The notes: a model not told the origin generated them from the sequence alone. 64,000 nucleotides of DNA from JAIQGF01 sp051006995 (GCA_051006995.1 JBPCSQ010000011.1:46763-110762), one strand, 5' to 3'; counted from the first letter of the stretch, positions 1 to 9,823 are shown. Made by a program: numbers and translations.

Positions 1-1377
1 GACCACCACCGGCTCCGCGTCGGTCGCGGGCCGCATGAACATGGCATTCGCGATGCGCAGGTAGTAATACAGGCCCAGCACGGCGTACAGCACCGCCACT
101 GAAGCCAGCGCGTAGTGCTGCGTCTGAATCAGGCTGAGGAAGATGAAGTACTTGCCGTAAAAGCCCGCCAGCGGCGGGATTCCAGCCAGCGAGAGCAGGA
201 ACAGCAGCATGAGCACAGCCTCGGTCGGCGCTTTGGTGTAGAGGCCGGCGATGTCGTCAATCTCGTCGCCGATGATCTCGCGGCGCCGCAGCGAGGTGAT
301 CACTGCGAAGGCGCCCAGGTTCATGAAGGTGTACACCAGCAGGTAAACGAGGATGCCCTGAATGCCGGTTTTGTTGGTGATGTTGTCGCTGGCGATGAGG
401 CCGAGCAGCATGTACCCGACATGCGAGATTGAGCTGTAGGCCAGCAGGCGCTTGAGATTGGTCTGGGTGAGCGCCGCCAGGTTACCGCCGGTCATGGTGG
501 CCAACGCGACGAACACCAACAGTGGAAGGTAGATGGGCCGCAGCGGGTACAGACCCCAGAGGAAGATGCGCAGCAGCATCGCCCAACCCGCGGCCTTCAC
601 CGCCACCGACATGTATCCCGTAATGCTGGTCGGCGCGCCCTCGTAGGCGTCGGGCGCCCACTGATGGAAGGGCACGGCGGCAACCTTAAACAGCAGCCCG
701 GTGGCGGTGGTGATCATGGCCACGATGGCGATGGGATCGTTCGGATTGCTGCGGTAATGCTGCTCCAGCGCCTTGGCTATCCCCGCCAGGTTGGTGGTTC
801 CCGAAAGCCCGTAAAGCAACGAAAGGCCGTAGGCAAAGATGCCGCTGGAGAACGCTCCCAGCAGCAGGTATTTGAGGGCGGCTTCGTTGGAGCGCTTGTC
901 GCGGCGCAGGAAACCGACCAGCACATAGGTCGAGATGGCCATGACTTCCAGGCCGATGAACAGCAGCACAACGTCGTAGCCGCTGGCCATGCACATCATG
1001 CCGACAACGGAAAACAGGATGAGGGCGTAGAACTCGCCATGGTGCTCGCGCTCGATCTCCAGGTAATGCACCGACATGAGGATGGCGATGGCGGCGCCGA
1101 CGAGGAACAGGTAGAAGAAATAGATGGCGAAGCCGTCCATCAGCACGGAGCCGGCGTAGGCGAAGCGGCCGACCAGCACTCCGCTCATGTGCAGGCGGAC
1201 CACAGCCGACGCCGAGAACGCCAGGCCGATCATCGCCGTGATGGCATTCCACTGCTTCCACTCGTCGGGCAGCATGAGGTCAATGATCAGCACGCCCAGG
1301 CCGAACAGCGACAGCAGGATCATGGGCAGCGACAGCGCGTAGTCGGTGCCGGTAAAGAATTGGAGCGACGTTGGCAC
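1..1377 (-). CDS. nuoN: NADH-quinone oxidoreductase subunit N (3' end outside window)
   Basis: Antiporter-like membrane subunit of complex I, which pumps protons. The frame is open from a GTG at 1377 to base 1, giving 459 residues, so only a short C-terminal piece is missing. The GTG is preceded by a good ribosome site (AGGAGAAGG), and no ATG in this frame fits as well. The protein is highly hydrophobic with many membrane segments. It carries the family stretch ending LLFIGLEVMA followed by STYVLVGFLRRD, and the FKVAAVPFHQW motif typical of NuoN. It is the last visible gene of the nuo operon, 16 bases after the nuoM stop. Confidence 0.93.
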   Translation of the reverse strand, partial: MPTSLQFFTGTDYALSLPMILLSLFGLGVLIIDLMLPDEWKQWNAITAMIGLAFSASAVVRLHMSGVLVGRFAYAGSVLMDGFAIYFFYLFLVGAAIAILMSVHYLEIEREHHGEFYALILFSVVGMMCMASGYDVVLLFIGLEVMAISTYVLVGFLRRDKRSNEAALKYLLLGAFSSGIFAYGLSLLYGLSGTTNLAGIAKALEQHYRSNPNDPIAIVAMITTATGLLFKVAAVPFHQWAPDAYEGAPTSITGYMSVAVKAAGWAMLLRIFLWGLYPLRPIYLPLLVFVALATMTGGNLAALTQTNLKRLLAYSSISHVGYMLLGLIASDNITNKTGIQGILVYLLVYTFMNLGAFAVITSLRRREIIGDEIDDIAGLYTKAPTEAVLMLLFLLSLAGIPPLAGFYGKYFIFLSLIQTQHYALASVAVLYAVLGLYYYLRIANAMFMRPATDAEPVVV

Positions 1378-1393
1378 GAGTGCTTCCCTTCTC

Positions 1394-3010
1394 CTAGTTC
1401 GTCTTGATGGCCGCCGCCGTTACGGGCGCGGCTATCGCCGTCTTGGTTTCCGGAACGACGCTTTGAACGGGCGCCTCCGCCGGCTTATTGGCCAGTACCG
1501 GCTGCTGCGGACGCACCGTCTGCACCAGTTGCGCAACCGGCTGCTCCAGGATCTGGAACATCGGTTTGGGATACAGACCAATGAACAGCGCCAGCGCGAC
1601 CAGCGGCGCGAACGTCAGCAGCTCGCGCGGCGTTAAATCAGCGAGCTTTTCGTTTTTCGGATTCGTCACCGGCCCAAAGAACACCCGCTGGTAGAGCCAC
1701 AGCAGGTACGCAGCCGCCAGGATCACTCCTGGAACGGCCCATGCGGCCCAAGCCTTGCTCTCCACAAACGTGCCCTGCAGGATGGTGAACTCGCCGATGA
1801 ATCCGTTCAGCAGCGGCAGTCCCATCGAAGACAGGAACATGATCATGGTGATGGTGGCGTACACGGGCATGACGTTGGAAATGCCGCCGTATTCGGCGAT
1901 TTCGCGGGTGTGACGCCGCTCATAGAGAATGCCGACAATCAAGAACAGCGCGCCGGTGGAAATTCCATGGTTGATCTGCTGGATCACCGAGCCGGCCAAT
2001 CCAGCCTGGTTGATGGCAAAAATGCCCAGCGTGCAGAAGCCGAGGTGGCTGACTGAGCTGTAGGCCACCAGCTTCTTCATGTCCTTCTGCATCAGCGAAA
2101 CCAGCGCCCCATAGATGATGCCGATAATGGAGAGGGCAATCACCCAGCCGCGCACCTTGGGATTCATCGCCACCGCCGGGAAGAACGGGAGCGAGAAGCG
2201 GATCAGGCCGTAGGTTCCCATCTTCAGCAGAACGCCGGCCAGGATAACGGAACCCGCGGTGGGGGCCTCGACGTGCGCGTCAGGCAGCCAGGTGTGGAAC
2301 GGGAACATCGGCACCTTGATGGCAAATCCGGCGAAGAAGGCGATGAACAGCAGAATCGAAGCCGTGCCTGTAATCTGCGGCGCCGTCTTATACAGCTCGG
2401 GAATGCTGAAGGTGTAAATCCCGGTCACGGTGTGGTGGTGGAAGTACAGGAATAGAATGCCCAACAGCATCAGCACCGAGCCGAGCAGCGTATAGAGGAA
2501 GAACTTGATGGCGGCGTAGAGCTTCCGCGGGCCTCCCCATATGCCGATCAGCAGATACATCGGGACCAGCATGGCTTCCCAGAAGACGAAGAACAGGAAC
2601 ATGTCGAGCGCCATAAAGACGCCGAGCATGCCGGTCTGCAGAAGCAGGAACCAGATGTAGTATTCCTTCACGCGAACCTGGATGGCTTCCCACGAGGACA
2701 GGATCGAAATCCAGCCCAGCAGCGTGGTGAGCATGATCAGCAGGAAGCTGATGCCGTCGATACCCATGTAATAACCGGCGCCGATGGACGGAATCCAGTT
2801 ATTGGCCGCGCCCTCCAGGAACTTGAATCCCGGCTCGTGCTTCACCGCCCAGAACCACGGCACCAGCGGCAGCGAAACCACCAGCCCCGCAAACGCGAAG
2901 ATGTTCGCGATCCAGCGGATGGCATTCTTGCTCTCCTTGGGAACAAACAGGAGAACCAGGGCGCCCACCAGGGGCGTGAACAGAATGATCGAAAGAATAT
3001 GGTTGTACAT
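1394..3010 (-). CDS. nuoM: NADH-quinone oxidoreductase subunit M
   Basis: Proton-pumping antiporter-like subunit of complex I in the inner membrane, 538 residues. Family signatures include FFVFWEAMLVPMYLLIGIWGG near residue 150, the PFHTWLPDAHVEAPT segment near residue 240 and the KKLVAYSSVSHLG motif near residue 315. The last 50 or so residues form a Pro/Ala/Val-rich polar tail that extends past the usual end of the family. The upstream spacer to nuoL is almost entirely a heptamer array, so the ribosome-binding region of nuoM is made of repeat sequence and shows no strong Shine-Dalgarno motif. Confidence 0.97.
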   Translation of the reverse strand: MYNHILSIILFTPLVGALVLLFVPKESKNAIRWIANIFAFAGLVVSLPLVPWFWAVKHEPGFKFLEGAANNWIPSIGAGYYMGIDGISFLLIMLTTLLGWISILSSWEAIQVRVKEYYIWFLLLQTGMLGVFMALDMFLFFVFWEAMLVPMYLLIGIWGGPRKLYAAIKFFLYTLLGSVLMLLGILFLYFHHHTVTGIYTFSIPELYKTAPQITGTASILLFIAFFAGFAIKVPMFPFHTWLPDAHVEAPTAGSVILAGVLLKMGTYGLIRFSLPFFPAVAMNPKVRGWVIALSIIGIIYGALVSLMQKDMKKLVAYSSVSHLGFCTLGIFAINQAGLAGSVIQQINHGISTGALFLIVGILYERRHTREIAEYGGISNVMPVYATITMIMFLSSMGLPLLNGFIGEFTILQGTFVESKAWAAWAVPGVILAAAYLLWLYQRVFFGPVTNPKNEKLADLTPRELLTFAPLVALALFIGLYPKPMFQILEQPVAQLVQTVRPQQPVLANKPAEAPVQSVVPETKTAIAAPVTAAAIKTN

Positions 3011-3020
3011 TTTTAGCTCA

Positions 3021-3055
3021 GCTCTTAGCTCTTAGCCTTTAGCCTTTAGCTCTTA
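3021..3055. repeat. Heptamer array, five units of GCYYTTA
   Basis: Five consecutive 7-nt units (GCTCTTA or GCCTTTA) fill most of the 50-bp gap between the nuoL stop and the nuoM start. The A+T-rich units contrast with the GC-rich flanks. This is one of many heptamer-period arrays in the window. Confidence 0.9.
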
Positions 3056-3060
3056 GCCAA

Positions 3061-5250
3061 TCAACGGGCCACGTAATAAATCACGAATCCGACGACGCCT
3101 CCGACCATGACCAGCGCATACCACTGCACCAGTCCCCACTGGACCAGCCGGATCGGGTAGGAGAATGCCTTGGCGACAATGGCGGGTCCGTTAACCAGCA
3201 GCCCGTCAATGATCCACTTGTCCCACCAACTGGAGAGCGTCCCGAAGGCGCGCGTCAGCCAGCCGGCGCCATTGACGCCGCCATCAATCACGTTGGCGTC
3301 GAACTTCCATGCGGCCTCGCCCACGCCCATGGCGCCGAGGCGTACCGGGCCCAGCTTGCGCCGCCCGGTAAACAGGTAGTCGTAACCTTCGTCCACGTAA
3401 TACTTGTGGAACAGCAGACCGTACGCCGGCGGCGCCACTGCCTTGATCGGCTCGACGTATCCTTTTTCTGCTTTCTTGTAGAAATATTTCGCGATGAACC
3501 ACCCGATGAAGCCGAGCATGACGGAGAGACCCATCAGGATGTACTCGATGGCTTCGGTGTGCTCGCCTTTACCTTCGGGCTTGGGCATGGTCTCAGCGGT
3601 TTCCGCCTTGCGCGCGCCCGCCTGCTCGGCATGCTGGCTGACCGCCGGCAACGTACCGCCTGCAACTTCCGCTACCGATTCGGTCGCGAATACCGGCTCG
3701 AGAAAGGCTTCGAAGTGGTTGCTGCCCCCGAGCGCCTTCGGCCAGCCGAGCCATCCGGCAGTGACCGACGCGATCGCCAGGACGATCAGTGGCACGGTCA
3801 TGCTGCGCGGTGATTCGTGCACGTGATGCTCGGTCTCGTGGCTCATCCGCACCGGGCTCCAGAAGGTCAGGTACATCAGCCGGAACATGTAGAACGCGGT
3901 CATCAGCGCGGCGACGAAGCCGATGCCCCACAGCACTTTGAACTGTCCGCTATGCGCCGAAAATGCCTGCCACAGAATTTCATCTTTCGAGAAGAACCCG
4001 GCGAACGGGAAAATGCCTGCGATCGCGAGCGTTCCGATGAACATGGTCTTGTAGGTCGTCGGTATGCGCTTCGCCAGGCCGCCCATGTTGCACATGTCCT
4101 GCTCGCCGCTCATGGCGTGAATCACCGAGCCGGAGCCAAGGAACAGTAGCGCCTTGAAGAAGGCATGCGTGAACACGTGGAACACGCCGGCGGCAAAGGC
4201 GCCCACGCCGAGTGCGAGGAACATGTACCCGAGCTGCGAGACCGTCGAGTAGGCGAGCACGCGCTTGATATCGTTCTGTACCAGGCCGATGGACGCGGCA
4301 AAAATGGCGGTCATGGCGCCGATGATCGCCACCACCATCATGCTGTCCGGCGCCAGCAGGAACAAGGCGTTCGAGCGCGCTACCATGTAGACACCCGCCG
4401 TCACCATGGTGGCCGCGTGGATCAGCGCCGAAACCGGCGTCGGGCCTTCCATCGCGTCCGGCAGCCAGACATAAAGAGGTAGCTGCGCGCTCTTGCCGCA
4501 GGCGCCAATGAACAGCATCAGCGTGGCGAAGGTGATCACTTTGTCGCCGACCGCAAAGTGGCTGGTGGAGAGCGTGTGTGCGATGTCCGTAAAGCGCACT
4601 GAGCCGAAGTACCAGGCCAGGGTCATCATGCCCAGCAAGAACCCGGCGTCGCCAATTCGATTCACGATGAAAGCCTTGTTGGCCGCCGTGGAAGCCGAGT
4701 GGCGCTTGAAATAGAAGCCGATCAGCAGGTACGAGCACAACCCCACGCCTTCCCATCCGACGAACAGCATGGCGTAGTTGTTCCCCAGAATCAGCGTCAG
4801 CATGGAGAACATGAACAGGTTCAAGTAGCCGAAAAAGCGGTAGTAGCCGCCCTCGTGGGCCATGTAGCCGACGGAGTAGATGTGGATCAGCATGCCCACG
4901 CCGGTGACGAACAGCAGCCAGATGGAGGAGAGCGGGTCGAGCAGGAAGCCGGCGTCGGCGTTGAACTGGAAGCTGCCGTGCGCGCCCGGCAGCAGGATGG
5001 GATGCTGCGTGTCTCCGCTGCCCAGCCAGGTGTAAAGGATGGTCTGGTAGGGTCCGTTATTGTGCGCCGGCTGCCAGGTGTGCGTGTACTGCCAGACCGC
5101 CAGGCACGACCACGCGAACGCGACCACCACGGTGCCGACGCAGAAAGCGTTTACCGCCTTCTTGTCGAACTTGCGGCCGAAGAAGAACATCACCGCCGCG
5201 CTGAAGATCGGCAGCAGCGGAATGATCCAGATGTGCTCGAGAAAGAACAT
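3061..5250 (-). CDS. nuoL: NADH-quinone oxidoreductase subunit L
   Basis: Largest antiporter-like subunit of complex I. NuoL carries the long lateral amphipathic helix that couples the membrane arm. At 729 residues it is longer than the roughly 610 of E. coli. Diagnostic segments are FVGWEGVGLCSYLLIGFYF near residue 170, the LPDAMEGPTPVSALIHAATM stretch near residue 265 and the FFKALLFLGSGSVIHA stretch near residue 365. The extra length is mostly a polar Ala/Glu/Lys-rich loop around residues 535-590, before the final membrane helices. It lies between nuoK and nuoM in the operon. Confidence 0.97.
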   Translation of the reverse strand: MFFLEHIWIIPLLPIFSAAVMFFFGRKFDKKAVNAFCVGTVVVAFAWSCLAVWQYTHTWQPAHNNGPYQTILYTWLGSGDTQHPILLPGAHGSFQFNADAGFLLDPLSSIWLLFVTGVGMLIHIYSVGYMAHEGGYYRFFGYLNLFMFSMLTLILGNNYAMLFVGWEGVGLCSYLLIGFYFKRHSASTAANKAFIVNRIGDAGFLLGMMTLAWYFGSVRFTDIAHTLSTSHFAVGDKVITFATLMLFIGACGKSAQLPLYVWLPDAMEGPTPVSALIHAATMVTAGVYMVARSNALFLLAPDSMMVVAIIGAMTAIFAASIGLVQNDIKRVLAYSTVSQLGYMFLALGVGAFAAGVFHVFTHAFFKALLFLGSGSVIHAMSGEQDMCNMGGLAKRIPTTYKTMFIGTLAIAGIFPFAGFFSKDEILWQAFSAHSGQFKVLWGIGFVAALMTAFYMFRLMYLTFWSPVRMSHETEHHVHESPRSMTVPLIVLAIASVTAGWLGWPKALGGSNHFEAFLEPVFATESVAEVAGGTLPAVSQHAEQAGARKAETAETMPKPEGKGEHTEAIEYILMGLSVMLGFIGWFIAKYFYKKAEKGYVEPIKAVAPPAYGLLFHKYYVDEGYDYLFTGRRKLGPVRLGAMGVGEAAWKFDANVIDGGVNGAGWLTRAFGTLSSWWDKWIIDGLLVNGPAIVAKAFSYPIRLVQWGLVQWYALVMVGGVVGFVIYYVAR

Positions 5251-5309
5251 TTTTGTTCGCTCTTAACTCTCTGCTCGCTGGCCCTCAGCTCTCGGGAGTT
5301 ACGAACCAA

Positions 5310-5330
5310 CGGCCGATGGCCGACTGCCGC
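5310..5330. repeat. Short heptamer array, three units near TGGCCGA
   Basis: Three 7-nt units (CGGCCGA, TGGCCGA, CTGCCGC) end at the nuoK stop codon in the nuoK-nuoL spacer. It is shorter and more GC-rich than the other arrays, so it is the weakest member of the set. Confidence 0.5.
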
Positions 5331-5636
5331 TTACCACTTCAAAAGATCCACTTCATCCACGTTGACCGTTTCTTTATTACGGAAGAAAGCGATCAGAATG
5401 CCCAGCCCGACGGCGGCCTCGGCAGCGGCGTCGGTCGTTACGAAAATTGCGAAAATCTGACCTTGCAGGTTGTACAGCCGCGAGAACGCCACCAGGTTCA
5501 GGTTGACGGCGTTCAGGATCAGTTCGATCGACATGAGGATGACGACCACGTTGCGGCGCGTGACCACGCCGATGGTCCCGATGACGAACAACGCCGCCGC
5601 GACCACGAGGTAATGAATTGTGCCAATCGGTGCCAT
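5331..5636 (-). CDS. nuoK: NADH-quinone oxidoreductase subunit K
   Basis: Small three-helix membrane subunit of complex I, 101 residues, close to the family length. It shows the conserved membrane glutamates: one in MSIELILNAVNLNLVAF near residue 34 and one in TTDAAAEAAVGLGI near residue 70. The ATG at 5636 is chosen because AGAGGA sits about 7 bases upstream. A TTG two codons earlier, which would overlap the nuoJ stop as TTGA, is the alternative start. It is translationally coupled to nuoJ. Confidence 0.96.
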   Translation of the reverse strand: MAPIGTIHYLVVAAALFVIGTIGVVTRRNVVVILMSIELILNAVNLNLVAFSRLYNLQGQIFAIFVTTDAAAEAAVGLGILIAFFRNKETVNVDEVDLLKW

Positions 5637-5638
5637 GC

Positions 5639-6148
5639 TCAAATCCTCTTCTTCGCCATGACCACCGCGCCTACGATAGCCACCAGCAGCAGCAACGACG
5701 CCACTTCAAACGGCAGCAAGTAACTGCGGAACAGCACCATGGCCAACTGCTGCGTGTTGGTCGGCTCCGGCAGCGATGTCGGATTAACAGGGAAAATAGA
5801 GGCGCCGCGCTTGTACACGATCACGAACAGGATTCCCAGGATCAGGCTGGCGAGGATGCCGATGTGCCACTGCTGGTTGAACTGCATCTCGCGCTGTGAA
5901 CGCTCGATGTTCACCAGCATTATGACGAACAGGAACAGCACCATGATGCCGCCGGCATAAAGAATGATCTGCACGCCGGCCACGAAGGGGGCGTACAGCA
6001 TCAGGTACAGCCCGGCCAGCGCCAGCAGCGTCAGGATCAGCGACAGCGCCGAGTGCACCGGGTTCTTGCGGGTGATCACCAGGATGGCGCTCACCACGGC
6101 AATCGTCGCCAGCAGGTAAAAGAAAAAGGTTGGGGCTACGGGCGTCAT
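5639..6148 (-). CDS. nuoJ: NADH-quinone oxidoreductase subunit J
   Basis: Membrane subunit of complex I with about five helices, 169 residues. The conserved segment FVAGVQIILYAGGIMVLFLF lies around residues 55-74, and MLVNIERS follows. The start codon overlaps the nuoI stop in an ATGA arrangement, showing tight coupling. The C-terminus ends in a short KKRI tail. Confidence 0.97.
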   Translation of the reverse strand: MTPVAPTFFFYLLATIAVVSAILVITRKNPVHSALSLILTLLALAGLYLMLYAPFVAGVQIILYAGGIMVLFLFVIMLVNIERSQREMQFNQQWHIGILASLILGILFVIVYKRGASIFPVNPTSLPEPTNTQQLAMVLFRSYLLPFEVASLLLLVAIVGAVVMAKKRI

Positions 6149-6606
6149 CGCGTGTACACCGTCGGTTCCGGGCCGTGCTCCAGCCGCGCCCGGTCGAACA
6201 CCAAGCCTTCGCGGCTGTAGACGGCCATTTCATAATCCTGGCTGAGCTCGATGCAGTCGGTGGAGCAGGCTTCGGCGCACAGGCCGCAGAACATGCACCG
6301 GCTGATGTCGAGGGTGAAGCTGGTCAATTCTTTGCGCTTGGTGACCGGATTGCGCTCGCTCTGCACCACGATCAAATGCTCGGGACAGGCGCCGGCGCAC
6401 AGGTTGCACGCAATGCAGAGCGTCTCGCCCGTGTCCGGGTTAACGTTCAGCCGCGGAAGGCCGCGATAGCGCTCCGCGATCGCCGGGCGCTCCAGCGGAT
6501 ACTGCTCGGTGTAGACCTCGCGCGGATGCTGGTTGCGGAACGTCACTGCCAGTCCCTTGGCCAGGTCCACCATGAACATCTTGCGCAGCAGTGGCGTCAC
6601 GCTCAT
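6145..6606 (-). CDS. nuoI: NADH-quinone oxidoreductase subunit I (two 4Fe-4S clusters)
   Basis: Peripheral ferredoxin-like subunit that passes electrons toward the quinone site, 153 residues. Two cluster-binding motifs are clear: CIACNLCAGACP near residue 64 and CMFCGLCAEACSTDC near residue 103. The start ATG at 6606 overlaps the nuoH stop by one base (TGATG). A longer in-frame extension exists upstream but is only a reading of nuoH in another frame. Confidence 0.97.
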   Translation of the reverse strand: MSVTPLLRKMFMVDLAKGLAVTFRNQHPREVYTEQYPLERPAIAERYRGLPRLNVNPDTGETLCIACNLCAGACPEHLIVVQSERNPVTKRKELTSFTLDISRCMFCGLCAEACSTDCIELSQDYEMAVYSREGLVFDRARLEHGPEPTVYTR

Positions 6607-7952
6607 CACCGCACCCCCTTGACCCAAGACGCGATTTCCGGCGTCAGCCCGACCAGGCCGGTCAACAGCAGCACCGCCAGGCCGATGGGCAGCAGGACCT
6701 TCCATCCCACCTTCATCAACTGATCGAAGCGGTAGCGCGGGAAGGTGGCGCGATACCAGATGTACATGTACATGAAGACCGCAATTTTGAAAGCGAACCA
6801 GAACACATCCTGCACGTGGTCGCGCACCGGCGGCGCCAGCAGTACCAGCCCGACCAGTCCCAGCACGGCGCCAAAGGCGTACAGGCCGATGGTCTGAATT
6901 TTCAGCATGGGGTGCTTGGGCATGCGGTAGGCGTTGAAGAAGGTGAAGAACGCCAGAATGAAGAAGACGGCTGCCGGCGCGAAGGAGAATGCGAAGTCCA
7001 CCGCGCCCAGTTCCGGGTGCTCCCAGTAGCCGGGAATAGTGATCGCCGGCCCGTGGAAGCTGGCGAACGGCCGCACCCATCCCCCCAGCCAGAGCGTGAT
7101 CGCGATGGAGCTGACGGCAACCATCGCCGCGTACTCGCCCAGCATGAATAAGGACCAGCGCAGGCCGCTGTACTCGGTGTGGAACCCGGCCACCAGCTCG
7201 GACTCGGCTTCCGGGAGGTCAAATGGCGTGCGATTGGTTTCCGCGACCATGGCCACGGCAAAAACGCCGAACGCAATCAGGCCAAGCGGGAAGAACTTGA
7301 ACAGGAACCATACGTGCTGCTGTGACTGCGCCTGCACGATGCCGATCATGCTGAGCGTGCCGGAGGCGGCGTCACGCCCGATGCCATAGGCGCCCAAGCC
7401 GGTGAAACCGGTCATCACGATGGCGGAAATTACCGCCAGGCCCATGGCAATTTCGTAGCTCACCATCTGCGCGCTGGAGCGCAGCGCGCCCATCAGCGGG
7501 TAGTGCGAGTTCGACGCCCAGCCGGCCATTACGATTCCCAGGACGCTCAGCGAGGCCACGCCGAGCATAAAGAGGATGCCGATGTTCATGTCGGTCACGG
7601 CCTTGGTCGGACCGAAGGGCACCACGATGAACACGCTGAAGGAGACAATCACGATCCACACCGGCGCAAACCAGAAAATCGGCTTGTCGGCCTCGGAGGG
7701 CATGATGTCTTCCTTGGTCAGCAGCTTGATGGCGTCGGCGATGGGCTGAAGCAATCCATGCGGGCCGACACGCATCGGGCCCAGGCGCACCTGCATGTGC
7801 GCCAGCGCCTTGCGCTCGCCCCAGTTCATCACCATGACGATGCCCGAGACGCCAGCGAAAATCACGAGGATGTACACCAGCGCCCAAAACCAATTCCCCG
7901 CCGCGCCCGGCGTCAGATTGCTTTGCAGATATCCTGTGACGTAATCGAGCAT
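6606..7952 (-). CDS. nuoH: NADH-quinone oxidoreductase subunit H
   Basis: Membrane subunit that forms part of the quinone-binding chamber. It has 448 residues against about 325 in E. coli. Family motifs include ERKALAHMQVRLGPMRVGPHG near residues 47-67 and PFDLPEAESELVAGFHTEYSG near residue 240, followed by LGEYAAM. The additional length lies in loops and near the C-terminus. The ATG overlaps the nuoD stop by one base (TAATG). nuoE, nuoF and nuoG, often found between nuoD and nuoH, are absent here. Confidence 0.97.
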   Translation of the reverse strand: MLDYVTGYLQSNLTPGAAGNWFWALVYILVIFAGVSGIVMVMNWGERKALAHMQVRLGPMRVGPHGLLQPIADAIKLLTKEDIMPSEADKPIFWFAPVWIVIVSFSVFIVVPFGPTKAVTDMNIGILFMLGVASLSVLGIVMAGWASNSHYPLMGALRSSAQMVSYEIAMGLAVISAIVMTGFTGLGAYGIGRDAASGTLSMIGIVQAQSQQHVWFLFKFFPLGLIAFGVFAVAMVAETNRTPFDLPEAESELVAGFHTEYSGLRWSLFMLGEYAAMVAVSSIAITLWLGGWVRPFASFHGPAITIPGYWEHPELGAVDFAFSFAPAAVFFILAFFTFFNAYRMPKHPMLKIQTIGLYAFGAVLGLVGLVLLAPPVRDHVQDVFWFAFKIAVFMYMYIWYRATFPRYRFDQLMKVGWKVLLPIGLAVLLLTGLVGLTPEIASWVKGVR

Positions 7953-9103
7953 TAGCGGTCCACCTCGCCCAACACGATGTCCAGGGTACCGATGACGGCG
8001 ACCACGTCGGCCACCAGTTGCCCGCGCACCATCTTGTCCAGCGCTTGCAGATTGACGAACGACGGCGGCCGCACGCGCACGCGGTAGGGCTGCGTGGAGC
8101 CGTCGCTGACCACGAAGTAGCCCAACTCTCCCTTGGGCGCCTCGATGGAGACGTACACCTCGCCCACCGGTGGCTTCATCACCTTGGGCACCTTGCCCAT
8201 GATCGGCCCCTCGGGAATGCTGTTCACCGCCTGCTCGACGATGCGCAGCGACTGGCGAATCTCCGCCAGGCGGACGAGGTACCGGTCGTAGGTGTCACCG
8301 TTGGTGCCGATGGGGATTTCGAAATCGAACTTCTCGTACATCGAGTACGGCTGCGCCTTGCGCAGGTCCCACTTGACGCCGCTGGCGCGCAGCACCGGAC
8401 CGGTCACGCCCATGTCAATGCAGTCCTTGCCGCTGATGACGCCGACGTTGCGAGTGCGCGTCACCCAGATGCGGTTGGTGGTCAGCAATTCCTCGTACTC
8501 GTCAACTTTCGGGGCCACGAACTTGACGAACTTCTTTACGTCCTCTTCAAACCCGTCGTACGTTTCGTAAGCGGTGCCGCCGATGCGAAACGCGTGCGTG
8601 GTCAACCGCGCGCCACAGTATTTCTCGAAAATCTTCAGGATCTCTTCGCGGTCGCGGAAGGTGTAGAACAGCGGCGTCATGGCGCCGATGTCGAGCGCGT
8701 GCGTGCCCAGCCAGAGTTGGTGGCTGGCGATCCGGTTCAGCTCGGTGAGGATCACGCGGATGTAGCAGGCCCGGGGCGGCGCTTCCATGTTCAGTAGCTT
8801 TTCGATCGCAAGACAGTAGCCGAGCCCGTTGGAAACCGCGGCCACGTAATCCATGCGGTCCACATACGGGTTGAACATGGTGTAGGTGCGGTTCTCGGCG
8901 ATTTTCTCCACGCCGCGGTGGAGGTAACCGATGATGCATTCCGTGCCCAGTACCTTCTCGCCGTCCAGCTTCAGGATCACGCGCAGCACGCCGTGGGTGG
9001 ACGGGTGCTGCGGCCCCATGTTCAGGACCAGTTCGTTGGCGTCGAGAAATGTCTCGTCCTTCTTTGCTTCCTCGTAGAACCCGGTCTTGGTGGAGTCGCT
9101 CAT
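7952..9103 (-). CDS. nuoD: NADH-quinone oxidoreductase subunit D (49 kDa type)
   Basis: Hydrogenase-like subunit lining the quinone site, 383 residues. It shows the N-terminal MGPQHPSTHGVLR motif near residue 28, GYLHRGVEKIAENRTY near residue 60, and a C-terminal end at DIVLGEVDR as in the family. The ATG at 9103 is chosen over an in-frame ATG 12 codons earlier because it forms an ATGA overlap with the nuoC stop. Confidence 0.97.
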   Translation of the reverse strand: MSDSTKTGFYEEAKKDETFLDANELVLNMGPQHPSTHGVLRVILKLDGEKVLGTECIIGYLHRGVEKIAENRTYTMFNPYVDRMDYVAAVSNGLGYCLAIEKLLNMEAPPRACYIRVILTELNRIASHQLWLGTHALDIGAMTPLFYTFRDREEILKIFEKYCGARLTTHAFRIGGTAYETYDGFEEDVKKFVKFVAPKVDEYEELLTTNRIWVTRTRNVGVISGKDCIDMGVTGPVLRASGVKWDLRKAQPYSMYEKFDFEIPIGTNGDTYDRYLVRLAEIRQSLRIVEQAVNSIPEGPIMGKVPKVMKPPVGEVYVSIEAPKGELGYFVVSDGSTQPYRVRVRPPSFVNLQALDKMVRGQLVADVVAVIGTLDIVLGEVDR

Positions 9104-9735
9104 TGGCCGCTCTCGATTCCCAGGTTGATGTGCACCCATTCGGCGTCCTGCTGAAGGATGGGGTAATCCTTGCGCAGCGGATGGCCCTTCCAGCCGTCGG
9201 GCAGCAGGATGCGCTTCAGGTCGGGATGACCTTCGAAGCGGATGCCGAACATGTCGAACACTTCGCGCTCCAGCCAGTCGGAGGTGGACCAGATTCCCAC
9301 CACGCTGGCGATGCTCTCCCCATCGTTGATCGTGGTCTTGACACGGATGCGCTCGTTGCGCGGGAAGGAGTACAGGATCCAGACCACGTCGAAGGGCTCT
9401 TCGCGCTTCGGATAGTGCACTGCGGTGATGTCTACGCAGTAATCGAATTGCTCATCGTCGCGCAGGATTTGCAGTGTCTGATGGACGATGGACTTGTCCA
9501 CCACCATGTAGGGCTGTCCGACGTAGGTGCTGGCCTCGCGGATGCCGGAACCGAAGCGGCGCTTCAGCCGGGCAATCATCTCCGAGTCCCAGGGCTGCGG
9601 GGTCGGGCCCGCGGGTTTGGGCGGCGCTGCGGGTGCAGCCGGCTTGGCGGCTGGCGGCGGAGTCGCTGCCGCCGCAGGCGGCTTCGACTCCGGCGGCTTG
9701 GGAGCTTGATCTTTGGGCGTTGTTTCGTCGGCCAT
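9100..9735 (-). CDS. nuoC: NADH-quinone oxidoreductase subunit C (30 kDa type)
   Basis: Peripheral subunit that binds NuoD, 211 residues. The family core lies in the C-terminal two-thirds and includes EREVFDMFGIRFEGHPDLKR and the KGHPLRKDYP motif. The first 50 or so residues are a low-complexity Pro/Ala/Lys-rich leader, not part of the fold, and probably disordered. The start is 229 bases from nuoA. nuoB, which normally sits in that gap, is missing. Confidence 0.95.
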   Translation of the reverse strand: MADETTPKDQAPKPPESKPPAAAATPPPAAKPAAPAAPPKPAGPTPQPWDSEMIARLKRRFGSGIREASTYVGQPYMVVDKSIVHQTLQILRDDEQFDYCVDITAVHYPKREEPFDVVWILYSFPRNERIRVKTTINDGESIASVVGIWSTSDWLEREVFDMFGIRFEGHPDLKRILLPDGWKGHPLRKDYPILQQDAEWVHINLGIESGQ

Positions 9736-9823
9736 GGTTCCCGTCAGTTCCTCACCGGCACGGCGTGCGCGGGCGCACTGCTTACTTCTAGCAATCGCCG
9801 GCGGCGCTCGCCACGTGTGCCGG